Source: an uncultured Prevotella sp.
Lineage (GTDB): Bacteria > Bacteroidota > Bacteroidia > Bacteroidales > Bacteroidaceae
NCBI GenBank assembly: GCA_900540885.1
Contig: UQHJ01000001.1
Coordinates: 71,065 to 135,064, forward strand
DNA: 64,000 nt
Reading direction: 5' to 3'
The translations under genes were made by a program, and so were the position numbers. Shown here piece by piece: positions 42,608 to 51,007 of the stretch (positions within the stretch are counted from its first letter, which is position 1; every line of letters starts with the position of its first letter). The notes beneath the pieces were generated by a model, which did not search any database, was not told where the DNA came from, and saw only the letters and a program-made list of their open reading frames with translations.

Positions 42608-42728
42608 ACTTTCAGTTGTATTATAGTTTAATTTGCCGACAAATTTAAACATTATATTCATAGGGTGTACGCAAAATGTTTTAGTTTTTGAAATTTAACG
42701 AGAAATTTGAATGAAGCAGGAGATCGAC

Positions 42729-42952
42729 AAACAGCAATTTGTCGAATAGAACAAGAACAAAAATTAATGAAATAATTAATGTTCAATTAATGATAATTAA
42801 TGTTCAAAACAAAGCGCGAAGCGCATAACATAAATAGTTAACGTTTAAGTTTGGGCGCGCTTCGCGCATTGTTTTGAACATTAATTATCATTAATTGAAC
42901 ATTAATTATTTCATTAATTTTTATTCTTGTTCTATTCGACAAATTGCTGTTT
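42729..42952. repeat. Giant palindrome, 96-bp arms
   Basis: The arms 42729-42824 and 42857-42952 match at 94 of 96 positions, around a 32-base loop. The ends read AAACAGCAATTTGTCGAATA; the inner ends are GCGCGAAGCGC. The arms themselves repeat TTAATGTTCA-type motifs. It sits in the divergent gap between ilvE and the DUF554 gene. No ORF. Confidence 0.9.
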
Positions 42953-42968
42953 ATCTCTTAAATCATTA

Positions 42969-43000
42969 TTTGGTTATTATAAGCATTCGCGTTAACTTTG
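42969..43000 (+). promoter_or_regulatory. Promoter of the DUF554-cobW operon
   Basis: TTTG at 42969-42972 and TAACTTTG at 42993-43000 are 20 bp apart, one of the best -33/-7 pairs in the window, 44 bp upstream of the DUF554 start codon and just to the right of the giant palindrome. Confidence 0.7.
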
Positions 43001-43043
43001 CAACAAAATTATAAAAGGACATTCAAACAACATCAAATTCTTT

Positions 43044-43739
43044 ATGTACGCTATTATCATTAATGCTATAGCCGTTCTCGTAGGTAGTGCCATTGGGGCA
43101 TTATTTAAACGTGGCATCAGCGAGAAATATATCAATGTACTGAATACCGCTATGGGACTTTGTGCCTTAGCCTTAGGTATGAACGTAGCCATTGATAGTA
43201 TGCAAAAGACGCAATACCCTGCTCTCTTTATCTTCTGCCTCTCAATAGGTGGGTTGTTAGGTACGGTATTAAAAATGGATCAACGTATGGAACGTGCTAC
43301 GCAACGCATCTCAACGAGTAACCTTTCTGAGGGCATCACAACGAGCATCTTACTCTGCTGTGTGGGTACGTTGGCCATGATGGGCCCCGTCATGAGCGCG
43401 CTCTATAATGACAATACTTATTTAATGACAGCTGCCACACTCAACCTCGTCACAATGGTGGTAGTCGCCTCATCTTATGGATTTGGTGTAGCGATTACGT
43501 CTATCGCCGTTTTTGTATGGATGAGCGCTATTTATGGTATTGCCTTATTGTCACGCTCTTTTATCTCTACCGAACTTATTGCAGAAGTTTCACTAGTCGG
43601 TGGCATATTGATTGCAGCCTCAGGTTTGGGTGTGCTTCACATTAAAGATTGTAAAACGATCAATCTACTTCCTTCATTACTCATGCCTATGTTGTTCTTT
43701 GCTGGCAAAGCCTTATTGCAACATTTCGGATTAATTTAA
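43044..43739 (+). CDS. DUF554 family membrane protein
   Basis: The 231-residue, highly hydrophobic protein has about six membrane segments. Family features include IINAIAVLVGSAIGALFKRG at the N-terminus, LALGMNVAIDS, TSILLCCVGTLAMMGPV and the C-terminal LPSLLMPMLFF. The function of DUF554 (YdfK-like) is unknown; transport is commonly presumed. The cobW-type gene starts 24 bp downstream, so the two probably form an operon, which hints at a metal-related role (inference). Confidence 0.85.
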   Translation: MYAIIINAIAVLVGSAIGALFKRGISEKYINVLNTAMGLCALALGMNVAIDSMQKTQYPALFIFCLSIGGLLGTVLKMDQRMERATQRISTSNLSEGITTSILLCCVGTLAMMGPVMSALYNDNTYLMTAATLNLVTMVVVASSYGFGVAITSIAVFVWMSAIYGIALLSRSFISTELIAEVSLVGGILIAASGLGVLHIKDCKTINLLPSLLMPMLFFAGKALLQHFGLI

Positions 43740-43763
43740 TGAGTTTAGAAGATACACAATAAT

Positions 43764-45020
43764 ATGACACAATCTGTTACACCAGTACTGCTGCTCACTG
43801 GTTATTTAGGAAGCGGCAAAACTACTTTATTAAATCGCATTTTACAGAATAAGCAAGGCATTAAATTTGCCGTTATCGTTAACGACATAGGCGAAGTAAA
43901 CATTGATGCCAACCTCATAGCCAAAGGTGGCATTGTAGGCGAAGGCGACGATAGCCTTGTCCCCCTACAGAATGGTTGCATTTGTTGCACATTGAAGATG
44001 GATCTCGTTCAGCAGTTGAGCGACATCGTTAGCGAACAACGCTTTGACTACATCGTCATTGAAGCCAGCGGCATCTGCGAACCGGCTCCTATCGCACAAA
44101 CGATTAGCGTTTATCCCCAAATGTACCCTAACCTGGCTACAAAAGGCATTGCCCGACTTGACTCTGTAGTGACTGTAGTCGATGCTCTCCGCTTGCGTGA
44201 TGAGTTCTCTGAAGGCCACGACCTTTACAAGAAGGACATGAAGGAGGACGACCTCGCAAGTCTCGTAATTCAGCAAATCGAGTTTTGCAACACGATTTTG
44301 CTCAACAAGTCTTCCGAAGTTAGCGCGGAAGAGTTAGGACGCATCAAAGCTATTATTCGCGAAATTCAGCCTAAAGCCGAAATCATTACGTGCGACTACT
44401 GCGATGTTGACCTCGACAAGTTGGTCAATAGTAATAGCTTTGACTTTGAGCAGGTAGCTACTTCAGCTAAGTGGATTGCCGCTGTTGAAGGCGACGAAGA
44501 GGAGAAAGAAGAGCACGAACACCATCATCACCACGCCCATGATCATGAAGAAGAGGAAAACGATGAACACGAACATCACCACCATGATCATGACCACTGT
44601 CACTGTCATCACCACCACGGTCTTGAGAATGAGGAAGAGGGTGAAGCCTTAGAATACGGTATTAGCACCTTCGTCTACAAGCGTCGAGAACCGTTCGATA
44701 TGACAGAGTTCGACCAATTGGTAGCGCGCCTTTGGCCCAGCAGCGTTATTCGCTGCAAAGGACTTTGCTACTTTGCCACAGAACCCGATATGTGTTATGT
44801 GTTTGAGCAAGCAGGTAAGCAAGTTTCTCTGAGCCAAGCAGGGCAATGGTATGCCACGATGCCTGCCGATGAGTTGGAGCAATTCAAGCAACAAAACCCA
44901 GCCGCCTTTAAAGATTGGGACGATAAATATGGTGATCGTATGCAGAAACTCGTTTTCATCGGTCAACACATGGACCGCGAAGCGATTGAAACATTGTTAG
45001 ATGCTTGCATTAAGAAGTAA
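43764..45020 (+). CDS. CobW/ZNG-type GTP-dependent metallochaperone with His-rich region
   Basis: The 418-residue G3E-family GTPase has Walker A GYLGSGKTTLLN (~11-22), the metal-binding CICC (72-75), an IEASGICEP switch region, and a guanine-specificity LLNKSS. A low-complexity His/Glu/Asp segment (~247-292) carries more than twenty histidines and should bind zinc or similar metals. A CobW C-terminal domain follows. Relatives insert zinc into client proteins or serve cobalamin synthesis; no cobalamin genes are nearby, so a zinc chaperone is more likely. The stop codon is part of a 16-bp inverted-repeat end. Confidence 0.9.
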   Translation: MTQSVTPVLLLTGYLGSGKTTLLNRILQNKQGIKFAVIVNDIGEVNIDANLIAKGGIVGEGDDSLVPLQNGCICCTLKMDLVQQLSDIVSEQRFDYIVIEASGICEPAPIAQTISVYPQMYPNLATKGIARLDSVVTVVDALRLRDEFSEGHDLYKKDMKEDDLASLVIQQIEFCNTILLNKSSEVSAEELGRIKAIIREIQPKAEIITCDYCDVDLDKLVNSNSFDFEQVATSAKWIAAVEGDEEEKEEHEHHHHHAHDHEEEENDEHEHHHHDHDHCHCHHHHGLENEEEGEALEYGISTFVYKRREPFDMTEFDQLVARLWPSSVIRCKGLCYFATEPDMCYVFEQAGKQVSLSQAGQWYATMPADELEQFKQQNPAAFKDWDDKYGDRMQKLVFIGQHMDREAIETLLDACIKK

Positions 45021-45465
45021 AATACCGGTACAATCCCCTATTTTTCTTATACGTAACAAAAAACCTTTTTTATCTTTCATCTTTCACTTTTTACTCACAA
45101 AGAGTTGATAATCAAGGATTTTAAAATATGAAACATTGGCATTCTATGTTTCAGCGATGTTTCATTTTTGAAAATACAAAACACAATGGGAGCGCTTTCA
45201 CGCTCCCATTGTGTTTTTGTTTCTCTCCCATTGTGTTTTTAAATCGCTCCCACAGTGTTTTTGTTTTTCTCCCATTGGGTTTTTACTTTTTCATTGGTCA
45301 ATATAAAGATGAAACATTGAAACTAAAAATGAAACATTCACTCGTTATGTTTCATTCCACCACGTATTGATAACCAACGCTTTCAGCACAGAAAATGAAA
45401 CATGAAACAAAAATTACCAGGGGTAAAAACGCGTAAGGTTTTTACTACGTTGTACCGGTATTTTA
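45018..45465. repeat. Repeat-rich block bounded by 16-bp inverted repeats
   Basis: TAAAATACCGGTACAA (45018-45033, overlapping the cobW stop) is inverted exactly at 45450-45465. Inside are a 17-bp-arm hairpin (45178-45217), three degenerate copies of its right arm (CTCCCATTGTGTTTTT type), and at least five ATGAAACAT/ATGTTTCAT-type nonamers plus near matches in both orientations. No credible ORF. Confidence 0.65.
45178..45217 (+). terminator. Strong hairpin, probable end of the DUF554-cobW transcript
   Basis: AAAACACAATGGGAGCG and CGCTCCCATTGTGTTTT are perfect 17-bp arms around a 6-base loop, followed by T-rich sequence. Confidence 0.6.
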
Positions 45466-45648
45466 CGCTGCAGAGGATGCTGTGGTCCTATAACAAATCG
45501 TGTGGGGAAACTGCATCTGTTTTTTTTGGGGGGGGAGGGGGCGAGTTTGTAAACTGCGGCTTACACCCCCGCCACCCCAATTTTCAGTTTACCCACACTT
45601 TTTATTACAGAGTCGATTTTGTAGAGGAGTACAACAGCTATCTTTCGT
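45466..45648. other. Low-complexity spacer
   Basis: Contains a copy of the dispersed motif (ATCGTGTGGGGAAACTGCAT, from about 45497), a T8/G8 run near 45520-45540 and a GC-rich stretch partly mirrored by ACCCCCGCCACCCC. No gene recognised. Confidence 0.4.
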
Positions 45649-45828
45649 TCAAGAAAGCTGCTTGTAAGAATCGTCGTTAGTGTCGTTAGAAAACTTTTGT
45701 GCCAGACTACGTGCCAAAGATTCGTTATGGGCATCTGGCGTGTACACACGAGCAAAGGTGGTGATGTAGAGCAACGACTTTGTAGACGGTTGGGAAGTTG
45801 TTGTAGTAGAATGGAGCATAGGCAGTTG
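45649..45828 (-). pseudogene. Possible 3' remnant of an unknown gene
   Basis: A minus-strand open stretch (LQLPMLHSTTTTSQPSTK, later YITTFARVYTPDAH and a Ser/Asp-rich end) has protein-like codon use, but its 5' side runs straight into the palindromic element 45829-46014. It may be the tail of a gene broken by that element. No family recognised. Confidence 0.3.
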
Positions 45829-46014
45829 TAAGTAGGTCTTCAAAATTAGTTTATATTTAGATGTTCCCAATTAGCTTATATCAAAAATCCTCTCCCCAGC
45901 GCATCTTGTTCCTTGGTTCTCGATCGCATAGCCCGCTATGCAATCGAGAGCCAAGAAACAAACTGCACCCAAATAGAGCACTTTTGATATAAACTAATTT
46001 CGAACACCTACTTA
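45829..46014. mobile_element. 186-bp MITE-like palindrome, family B copy 1
   Basis: The ends TAAGTAGGTCTTCAAAATTA (45829) and the near-complement ending CGAACACCTACTTA (46014) are inverted. The interior has GCATCTTGTTCC and the core CATAGCCCGCTATG, shared with 7895-8082 and, for the core, with the 182-bp family. No coding capacity. Confidence 0.6.
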
Positions 46015-46088
46015 TGTATCGTTTACAAAATCATAAACGACCGACCCCGCTCTTTATTGTATAAGAGGATGAAAATATTTAAGTTTTG

Positions 46089-46676
46089 CTATTCCACCCA
46101 GATATGTTGTAACTGTGCCATTTTGCGCATATTACGCACAGCGTAGTGCATGCGGCCCAAAGCCGTGTTGAGGTTTGTGCCCGTCTCTTCGGCTATCTCC
46201 TTATAACTCATATTTTGATAAAAACGCATGTAAACGATATTGCGTTGTTCGGTGGGTAGGAGGTTCATAATGCGACAGACATCGTCCTTCAACTGTTCAT
46301 CAATCACATTCTCCTCATAACTATTGGTGCAAAGATTGAAAGAGTCGTTCCATTCTCCGTCTGTGGCATCATTATATACCGTTGTGTAACGGCTTTCAGT
46401 ACGGAATAAGTCAATAAGTAAGTTGTGTACAATACAGAGAATCCAAGCATAGAAACGTCCATGCTCGTTATAGCGTCCTTGGCGGATTTGCATTATAGCC
46501 CTGACAAAGGTTTCTTGGAAAAGGTCGTCGGCCATGTCGGCGTTCTTTACGCGAAATGAGATATAAGCGAATACCTTATCTTTATAACGCAACAAAAGCT
46601 CGTCAAAAGCTTCGTTTTGACCAGCTATATAAAGGCGTACCAACGCGTCGTCGGTGTGCTTTGAAAGAGGTGTCAT
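46089..46676 (-). CDS. ECF-type RNA polymerase sigma factor
   Basis: The 195-residue protein has a sigma-70 region 2 (~25-95: FAYISFRVKNADMADDLFQE, then GRFYAWILCIVHNLLIDLFR) and region 4 (~135-190: LLPTEQRNIVYMRFYQNMSY, KEIAEETGTNLNTALGRMH). No anti-sigma FecR-type gene or SusCD pair follows, so its signal is unknown. The region between the domains is longer and more acidic than average (TDGEWNDSFNLC). It is divergent from the radical SAM gene. Confidence 0.9.
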   Translation of the reverse strand: MTPLSKHTDDALVRLYIAGQNEAFDELLLRYKDKVFAYISFRVKNADMADDLFQETFVRAIMQIRQGRYNEHGRFYAWILCIVHNLLIDLFRTESRYTTVYNDATDGEWNDSFNLCTNSYEENVIDEQLKDDVCRIMNLLPTEQRNIVYMRFYQNMSYKEIAEETGTNLNTALGRMHYAVRNMRKMAQLQHIWVE

Positions 46677-46812
46677 TACTTTGATATGTTTTAAGAATTA
46701 AAGTAATGTCTTCTCAATAGGCTATACATTTTTATGGGTTACAAGGGCAAAAGTAGCAGTTTTTAAATAAAATGCCAAGTATTCCGTTCGTTATTTTGTA
46801 ATTTCGCACGTG

Positions 46813-47766
46813 ATGACACCCTTATTGTATACACCATACGTAGCCTTTCTGCAAAAGCATTTCAATCATAAAATGCAGAAGTTGCCCATTGACGCGGGTT
46901 GCACTTGCCCCGTGCGTGATGGGCATTTGTCGCATGGCGGCTGTGCCTTTTGCAATGCTTGTAGCTTCGTTCCGCCTTGTAGCGCTTCGGCAGCAGATAT
47001 AAAGGAACAGGTAGCGCGTGGCAAAGATTTCTTTAAGCGTAAGCAAGGGAATAAGCCTTGTAGTTATTTGGCCTACTTTCAGTCAGGCACAAATACTTAC
47101 GCCTCGCCCAAAGAAATGTTACCATTATTTGATGCTGCATTGATTAGTCCGGAAATGGAGGGATTGGTGTTGGCCACGCGCCCCGACTGCATAAGTGATG
47201 AGTGGGTGGAGACGTTGCAACAATTATCACAACGCACGTTCGTACTGGTAGAGTTAGGCATAGAGTCAACCAACGATGAAGTGTTGCTCCGTATGAATCG
47301 CGGACATGACACGGCTTGTTCCATTCGAGCCATAGAGCGCCTACACGAAGTAGGTCTCCCTGTCTGTGCACACCTTATTATAGGACTACCTGGCGAAACG
47401 CGCGATTCGATGCTTTGCCAAACAGACGTAGTGAATGAACTGTCGGTAGAGGTAATTAAGTTACATCAGTTGCAGTACTTGCGAGGTTCAAGATTGGGCA
47501 GTGCCTATATGGCATCTCCAGAACGCTTCCATGTACTTCAGTTAGAAGAATATGTGATGCTTATTGCTGACTACGTAGAGCGCCTATCGCCCACGATAGC
47601 GATAGAACGCTTCGTGTCGCAATCGCCTGCAGGACAATTAATCGCCCCACGTTGGGGGCTAAAGAATGATACAATTACGCACATGATAGAGCGAGAACTC
47701 ATGCAGAGAGGAACACGACAAGGCAGTTCTATCCCTCCTACTTTAGAAAATGTAGCACAAATATAG
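46813..47766 (+). CDS. Radical SAM protein, YhcC/TIGR01212 family
   Basis: The 317-residue protein starts at ATG 46813 (a GTG three bases upstream is possible). The 4Fe-4S cluster cysteines are in DAGCTCPVRDGHLSHGGCAF and CNACS, the long-spaced radical SAM motif of this family; AYFQSGTNTYAS and LVELGIESTND are further signatures. The reaction is not settled for most members; tRNA modification has been suggested. It is the first gene of a plus-strand series running to 52948, with 36 bp to the next gene, although a functional link to glycan synthesis is not evident. Confidence 0.88.
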   Translation: MTPLLYTPYVAFLQKHFNHKMQKLPIDAGCTCPVRDGHLSHGGCAFCNACSFVPPCSASAADIKEQVARGKDFFKRKQGNKPCSYLAYFQSGTNTYASPKEMLPLFDAALISPEMEGLVLATRPDCISDEWVETLQQLSQRTFVLVELGIESTNDEVLLRMNRGHDTACSIRAIERLHEVGLPVCAHLIIGLPGETRDSMLCQTDVVNELSVEVIKLHQLQYLRGSRLGSAYMASPERFHVLQLEEYVMLIADYVERLSPTIAIERFVSQSPAGQLIAPRWGLKNDTITHMIERELMQRGTRQGSSIPPTLENVAQI

Positions 47767-47788
47767 AAGCATTCCTCACAAAAATTAG

Positions 47789-47796
47789 TAATTTTG
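47789..47796 (+). promoter_or_regulatory. -7 promoter element just before the glycosyltransferase gene
   Basis: TAATTTTG matches TAnnTTTG only 6 bp before the ATG at 47803, implying a nearly leaderless transcript if used. Confidence 0.4.
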
Positions 47797-47802
47797 CTTG
47801 CT

Positions 47803-48777
47803 ATGAGCAAAGAACAACAGCCAAATGTGAAAGTTTCGGTCGTTATGTGCACTTATAACGGCGAGCATTTCTTGCGTCAACAGATGGACTCCATCTTGGC
47901 CCAAGACTACCCCTTGTACGAAATAATCGTGCAAGACGATCAGTCGTGCGACGATACGTGGTCAATACTTGAAGTGTATAAGCAAAAGCACCCCGACCTG
48001 ATAAAACTGCATCGAAATGTAGAGCGTTGGGGCTTTAATCGCAACTTTCACACCGCTATGCTGCGTGCCACAGGTGATGTGGTGGCCATAAGCGATCAAG
48101 ACGATGTGTGGTTCTCCTCAAAAATTCGCCGACAGGTAGAGGCTATAGGTTGTGCCGACGTGTGTTACACCGACTACTATCGTGATGCGGCCTACAATTT
48201 ACCGCTCAAACAAGTAGTGAGTCCTAATGGCGATTTGGCTACACTCTTCTTTTACAACGTAATTCCAGGCCACTCCTTATTGGTACGTCGAGCGTTTATA
48301 GAGCGTGCTGAGAGTTGGAATGAGGACTTCTATTACGATTGGTGGTTCTTATTGGTGGCACATCTACAAGGCAATGGCGTAGTTCATGTGGCAGAACCGC
48401 TGAATTGGCATCGGCCACACGCAGCCTCGGCTATTGCTCAGTTAAAAAAGAAATATAAGCAACGCACAACTCCACAGCGCCCTACGTGGCAACCCTATCT
48501 CGTAGGGTGGAAAGACCTTTGGCACATGCACAAGTTGACTACCTGGCAGATGTTCTATACCTATATATATGAGCATTCGTCAGCGACTTATCATTCCAGC
48601 CTTCATGCTATGAGTAAGGCAATGCTCTCGCCCTTACGCTGGGGACAGTTGTGTTACCTGTGTTGGCAACAACGTGAAGCATTGAACCCGCAAAGCAGAG
48701 GGCTGAAACAGTCCTTGCGATCTTTCTTCTATCCCGCCATTTGTGCTTATGGCAACACTTCCTTCTATTTTGATTAA
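47803..48777 (+). CDS. GT2-family glycosyltransferase
   Basis: The 324-residue start MSKEQQPNVKVSVVMCTYNG at 47803 is preferred over a TTG 9 bp upstream. It is a GT-A enzyme with the N-terminal nucleotide site SVVMCTYNGEHFLRQQMDSI, VQDDQSCDDTW, and the metal-binding ISDQDDVW. The pattern resembles rhamnosyl- and other O-antigen/capsule transferases. No membrane segment of note, so cytosolic or peripheral. It lies 24 bp upstream of the CDP-ribitol synthase gene, pointing to a shared surface-glycan pathway. Confidence 0.88.
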   Translation: MSKEQQPNVKVSVVMCTYNGEHFLRQQMDSILAQDYPLYEIIVQDDQSCDDTWSILEVYKQKHPDLIKLHRNVERWGFNRNFHTAMLRATGDVVAISDQDDVWFSSKIRRQVEAIGCADVCYTDYYRDAAYNLPLKQVVSPNGDLATLFFYNVIPGHSLLVRRAFIERAESWNEDFYYDWWFLLVAHLQGNGVVHVAEPLNWHRPHAASAIAQLKKKYKQRTTPQRPTWQPYLVGWKDLWHMHKLTTWQMFYTYIYEHSSATYHSSLHAMSKAMLSPLRWGQLCYLCWQQREALNPQSRGLKQSLRSFFYPAICAYGNTSFYFD

Positions 48778-48801
48778 TTCTCATTCACATCCTATATAAA
48801 T

Positions 48802-50169
48802 ATGATTCGCAATATAGCCATAGTCTTAGCAGGCGGCGTAGGTAGCCGTTTAGGACTCAGCACGCCCAAACAGTTCTTTAAGGTGGCGGGCAAGATGGTA
48901 ATCGAACATACCCTCGACACATTTGAACACAATACCCACATTGACGAAATCGTGATTGTATCCAATCCCGTTTACGTATCAGACGTTGAGAATATTGTGT
49001 TGCGTAATGGTTGGAAAAAAGTTAAAAAGATACTGAAGGGCGGCAAAGAGCGTTACGACTCAAGCCTTTCGGCCATTCATGCCTACGAAGGCGGTGAAGA
49101 GGTCAACTTAATCTTCCACGACGCTGTGCGTCCGTTGGTGTCGCAGCGCATCATTGACGATGTGTGTGAAGCCTTGAAGCAGTATGAAGCCATTGACGTG
49201 ACCGTACCTGCTGTCGATACCATTATCGAAGCAGAGGGCGACCATATAGCTTCTATTCCCGACCGCTCTCGTTTGCAACGCGGCCAGACTCCTCAGGCCT
49301 TCCGCCTCTCCGTAATCGCTGAGGCTTACAAGCGAGCACTTAACGACCCCAACTTTAAGGTGACCGACGACTGTGGCGTAGTAGTGAAGTACATGCCCGA
49401 AGTGCCTGTCCACTTAGTAGCGGGCGAAGAGAGCAATATGAAGCTCACATATAAGGAAGATACCTTCTTGTTAGACAAACTCTTCCAATTACGCGGTTCG
49501 GTAGCTCCCGAATCGTTAGACAAGTCGCAGCTAAAGGACAAAGTGGCCATCGTCTTTGGTGGTTCGTATGGCATCGGCAAGGACGTAGCCGACGAGTTGC
49601 GTCAGGCAGGTACACACGTGCATAGTTTCTCACGTTCTCTCACGGGTACAGATGTGGGCAATCGTAAAGACGTAGCGCGTGCGCTCAAAGAGGTGTATGA
49701 TAAAGAAGGCCACATCGACTATGTAATCAATACGGCGGGTGTACTCAATAAAGAGCCACTTTGCGCCATGGACTACGGCATCATTCAGGCTGCAGTACAA
49801 ACGAACTATATGGGCACGGTGAATGTGGCCATTGAAGCCTATAACTACTTGAAGCAAACGCAAGGGCAGCTGATATTCTTCACGTCGAGCAGCTATACGC
49901 GTGGGCGTGCTTTTTATAGTATCTATTCTTCGACGAAGGCGGCAATCGTAAATTTTGTGCAAGCCGTGTCGCAAGAGTGGGAGTCGGTGGGCATTCGTGT
50001 GAACTGTATCAATCCCGAACGCACCAAGACGCCTATGCGCGTCAAAAACTTTGGCGTAGAACCTGATGATACGTTGTTGCGCTCAGAAGTGGTGGCCGAT
50101 GCTACGGTGCATTGCTTGTTGGCAGACTATACGGGACAGGTGATTGACGTTAAACGACAAGCTAACTAA
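48802..50169 (+). CDS. Bifunctional ribitol-5-phosphate cytidylyltransferase / SDR reductase (CDP-ribitol synthase, Bcs1-like)
   Basis: The 455-residue fusion has an IspD/TarI-type cytidylyltransferase (~1-230: LAGGVGSRLGLSTPKQF, FHDAVRPLVS, RLQRGQTPQAF) and an SDR domain (~240-455) with the NADPH loop GGSYGIG, the NTAGVL block, and catalytic Ser-Tyr-Lys in TSSSYTR and YSSTK. This order matches Haemophilus influenzae Bcs1, which reduces ribulose 5-phosphate and makes CDP-ribitol. The adjacent LicD gene (8 bp) supports the assignment, since LicD-like proteins include ribitol-phosphate transferases. An isoprenoid IspD role is less likely given the SDR fusion and context. Confidence 0.85.
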   Translation: MIRNIAIVLAGGVGSRLGLSTPKQFFKVAGKMVIEHTLDTFEHNTHIDEIVIVSNPVYVSDVENIVLRNGWKKVKKILKGGKERYDSSLSAIHAYEGGEEVNLIFHDAVRPLVSQRIIDDVCEALKQYEAIDVTVPAVDTIIEAEGDHIASIPDRSRLQRGQTPQAFRLSVIAEAYKRALNDPNFKVTDDCGVVVKYMPEVPVHLVAGEESNMKLTYKEDTFLLDKLFQLRGSVAPESLDKSQLKDKVAIVFGGSYGIGKDVADELRQAGTHVHSFSRSLTGTDVGNRKDVARALKEVYDKEGHIDYVINTAGVLNKEPLCAMDYGIIQAAVQTNYMGTVNVAIEAYNYLKQTQGQLIFFTSSSYTRGRAFYSIYSSTKAAIVNFVQAVSQEWESVGIRVNCINPERTKTPMRVKNFGVEPDDTLLRSEVVADATVHCLLADYTGQVIDVKRQAN

Positions 50170-50177
50170 GTAGTGTT

Positions 50178-50978
50178 ATGTCCGATAGCCTAAAACAATA
50201 CATGGAGGATCATCGCCGTGCGGTGCAACTCAAGCAGTTGGATATATTAAAAGAGATTGACGCGCTCTGTCAGCGCCACCACATTGACTATTGGTTAGAC
50301 GGTGGCACTATATTGGGCGCGGTGCGTCATGGGGGATTTATTCCTTGGGACGACGATATTGACATCGCTATGCGCCTCGACGACCTGCCTCGCTTTGTAG
50401 AAGTAGCAAAGCAAGAACTGCCCGAACACTTGTACATTCAAACGCCCGACACCGATCGTAATGTGCGTTTACCCATATTTAAGGTGCGCGATAAAAATTC
50501 CTTCTTGGTCGAAAATGCTGATGACTTCACACGTCCTTATGGTAAGGGACTATACGTTGACATCTTTCCGATGATGCCCTACCCTTCCTGTTCAAAGGCC
50601 TTCATTAAGCGCGTGACTAAGGGCTATTGTCGTGCTAATGCAATCTTGTGCAGTCAGCATTATTACTCTTGGCGTTCGTTTGCCGAATTCTTTTATTTCG
50701 GGCTGAAGCGTGCATGGTGTAAGCTGCAGTGGAACGTGGCTTGCTTGTTGAAGCGCAAGGGAGAGTACACCTCCAACACGCTCAACAACAATGGCTATGG
50801 CATAATGCACCGAACGGACAGCATATTTCCTACACAACGTATTCAATTTGAAGGCATCTCCTTTAACGGCCCTGCCAACCCTGAGGCTTATCTAACCGAC
50901 CTCTACCGCAACTATATGCAGCTACCACCAGAAGACAAACGTGGTGGACACGCTGTGTTCTATGTTGAAAAACTTTAG
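50178..50978 (+). CDS. LicD-family phosphotransferase, putative ribitol-phosphate transferase
   Basis: The 266-residue protein has the LicD fold signature YWLDGGTILGAVRHGGFIPW followed by DDDIDIAM, the nucleotidyltransferase-like metal site, and a C-terminal block with GHAVFYVEKL. LicD proteins transfer phosphocholine from CDP-choline; related fukutin/FKRP enzymes transfer ribitol phosphate from CDP-ribitol. Because the gene upstream makes CDP-ribitol, and no choline genes (licA-C) are present, ribitol phosphate is the likely donor group (inference). Acceptor is probably a glycan made by the flanking glycosyltransferases. Confidence 0.85.
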   Translation: MSDSLKQYMEDHRRAVQLKQLDILKEIDALCQRHHIDYWLDGGTILGAVRHGGFIPWDDDIDIAMRLDDLPRFVEVAKQELPEHLYIQTPDTDRNVRLPIFKVRDKNSFLVENADDFTRPYGKGLYVDIFPMMPYPSCSKAFIKRVTKGYCRANAILCSQHYYSWRSFAEFFYFGLKRAWCKLQWNVACLLKRKGEYTSNTLNNNGYGIMHRTDSIFPTQRIQFEGISFNGPANPEAYLTDLYRNYMQLPPEDKRGGHAVFYVEKL

Positions 50979-51007
50979 CTATGCTAATGTGCAATTGCTT
51001 AGTAAAT

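Noticed and set aside
45128..45370. 80-codon open frame starting MKHWHSMFQRC
   Set aside because: It is made of the hairpin and its tandem half copies and the ATGAAACAT sites; no sign of protein selection.
45402..45680. 92-codon open frame in the repeat-rich gap after cobW
   Set aside because: It crosses a T8/G8 low-complexity stretch, has unusual composition and no family resemblance.
48802..49500. IspD of the isoprenoid pathway
   Set aside because: The fused SDR domain and the adjacent LicD gene fit CDP-ribitol synthesis better; ispD activity cannot be formally excluded from sequence alone.
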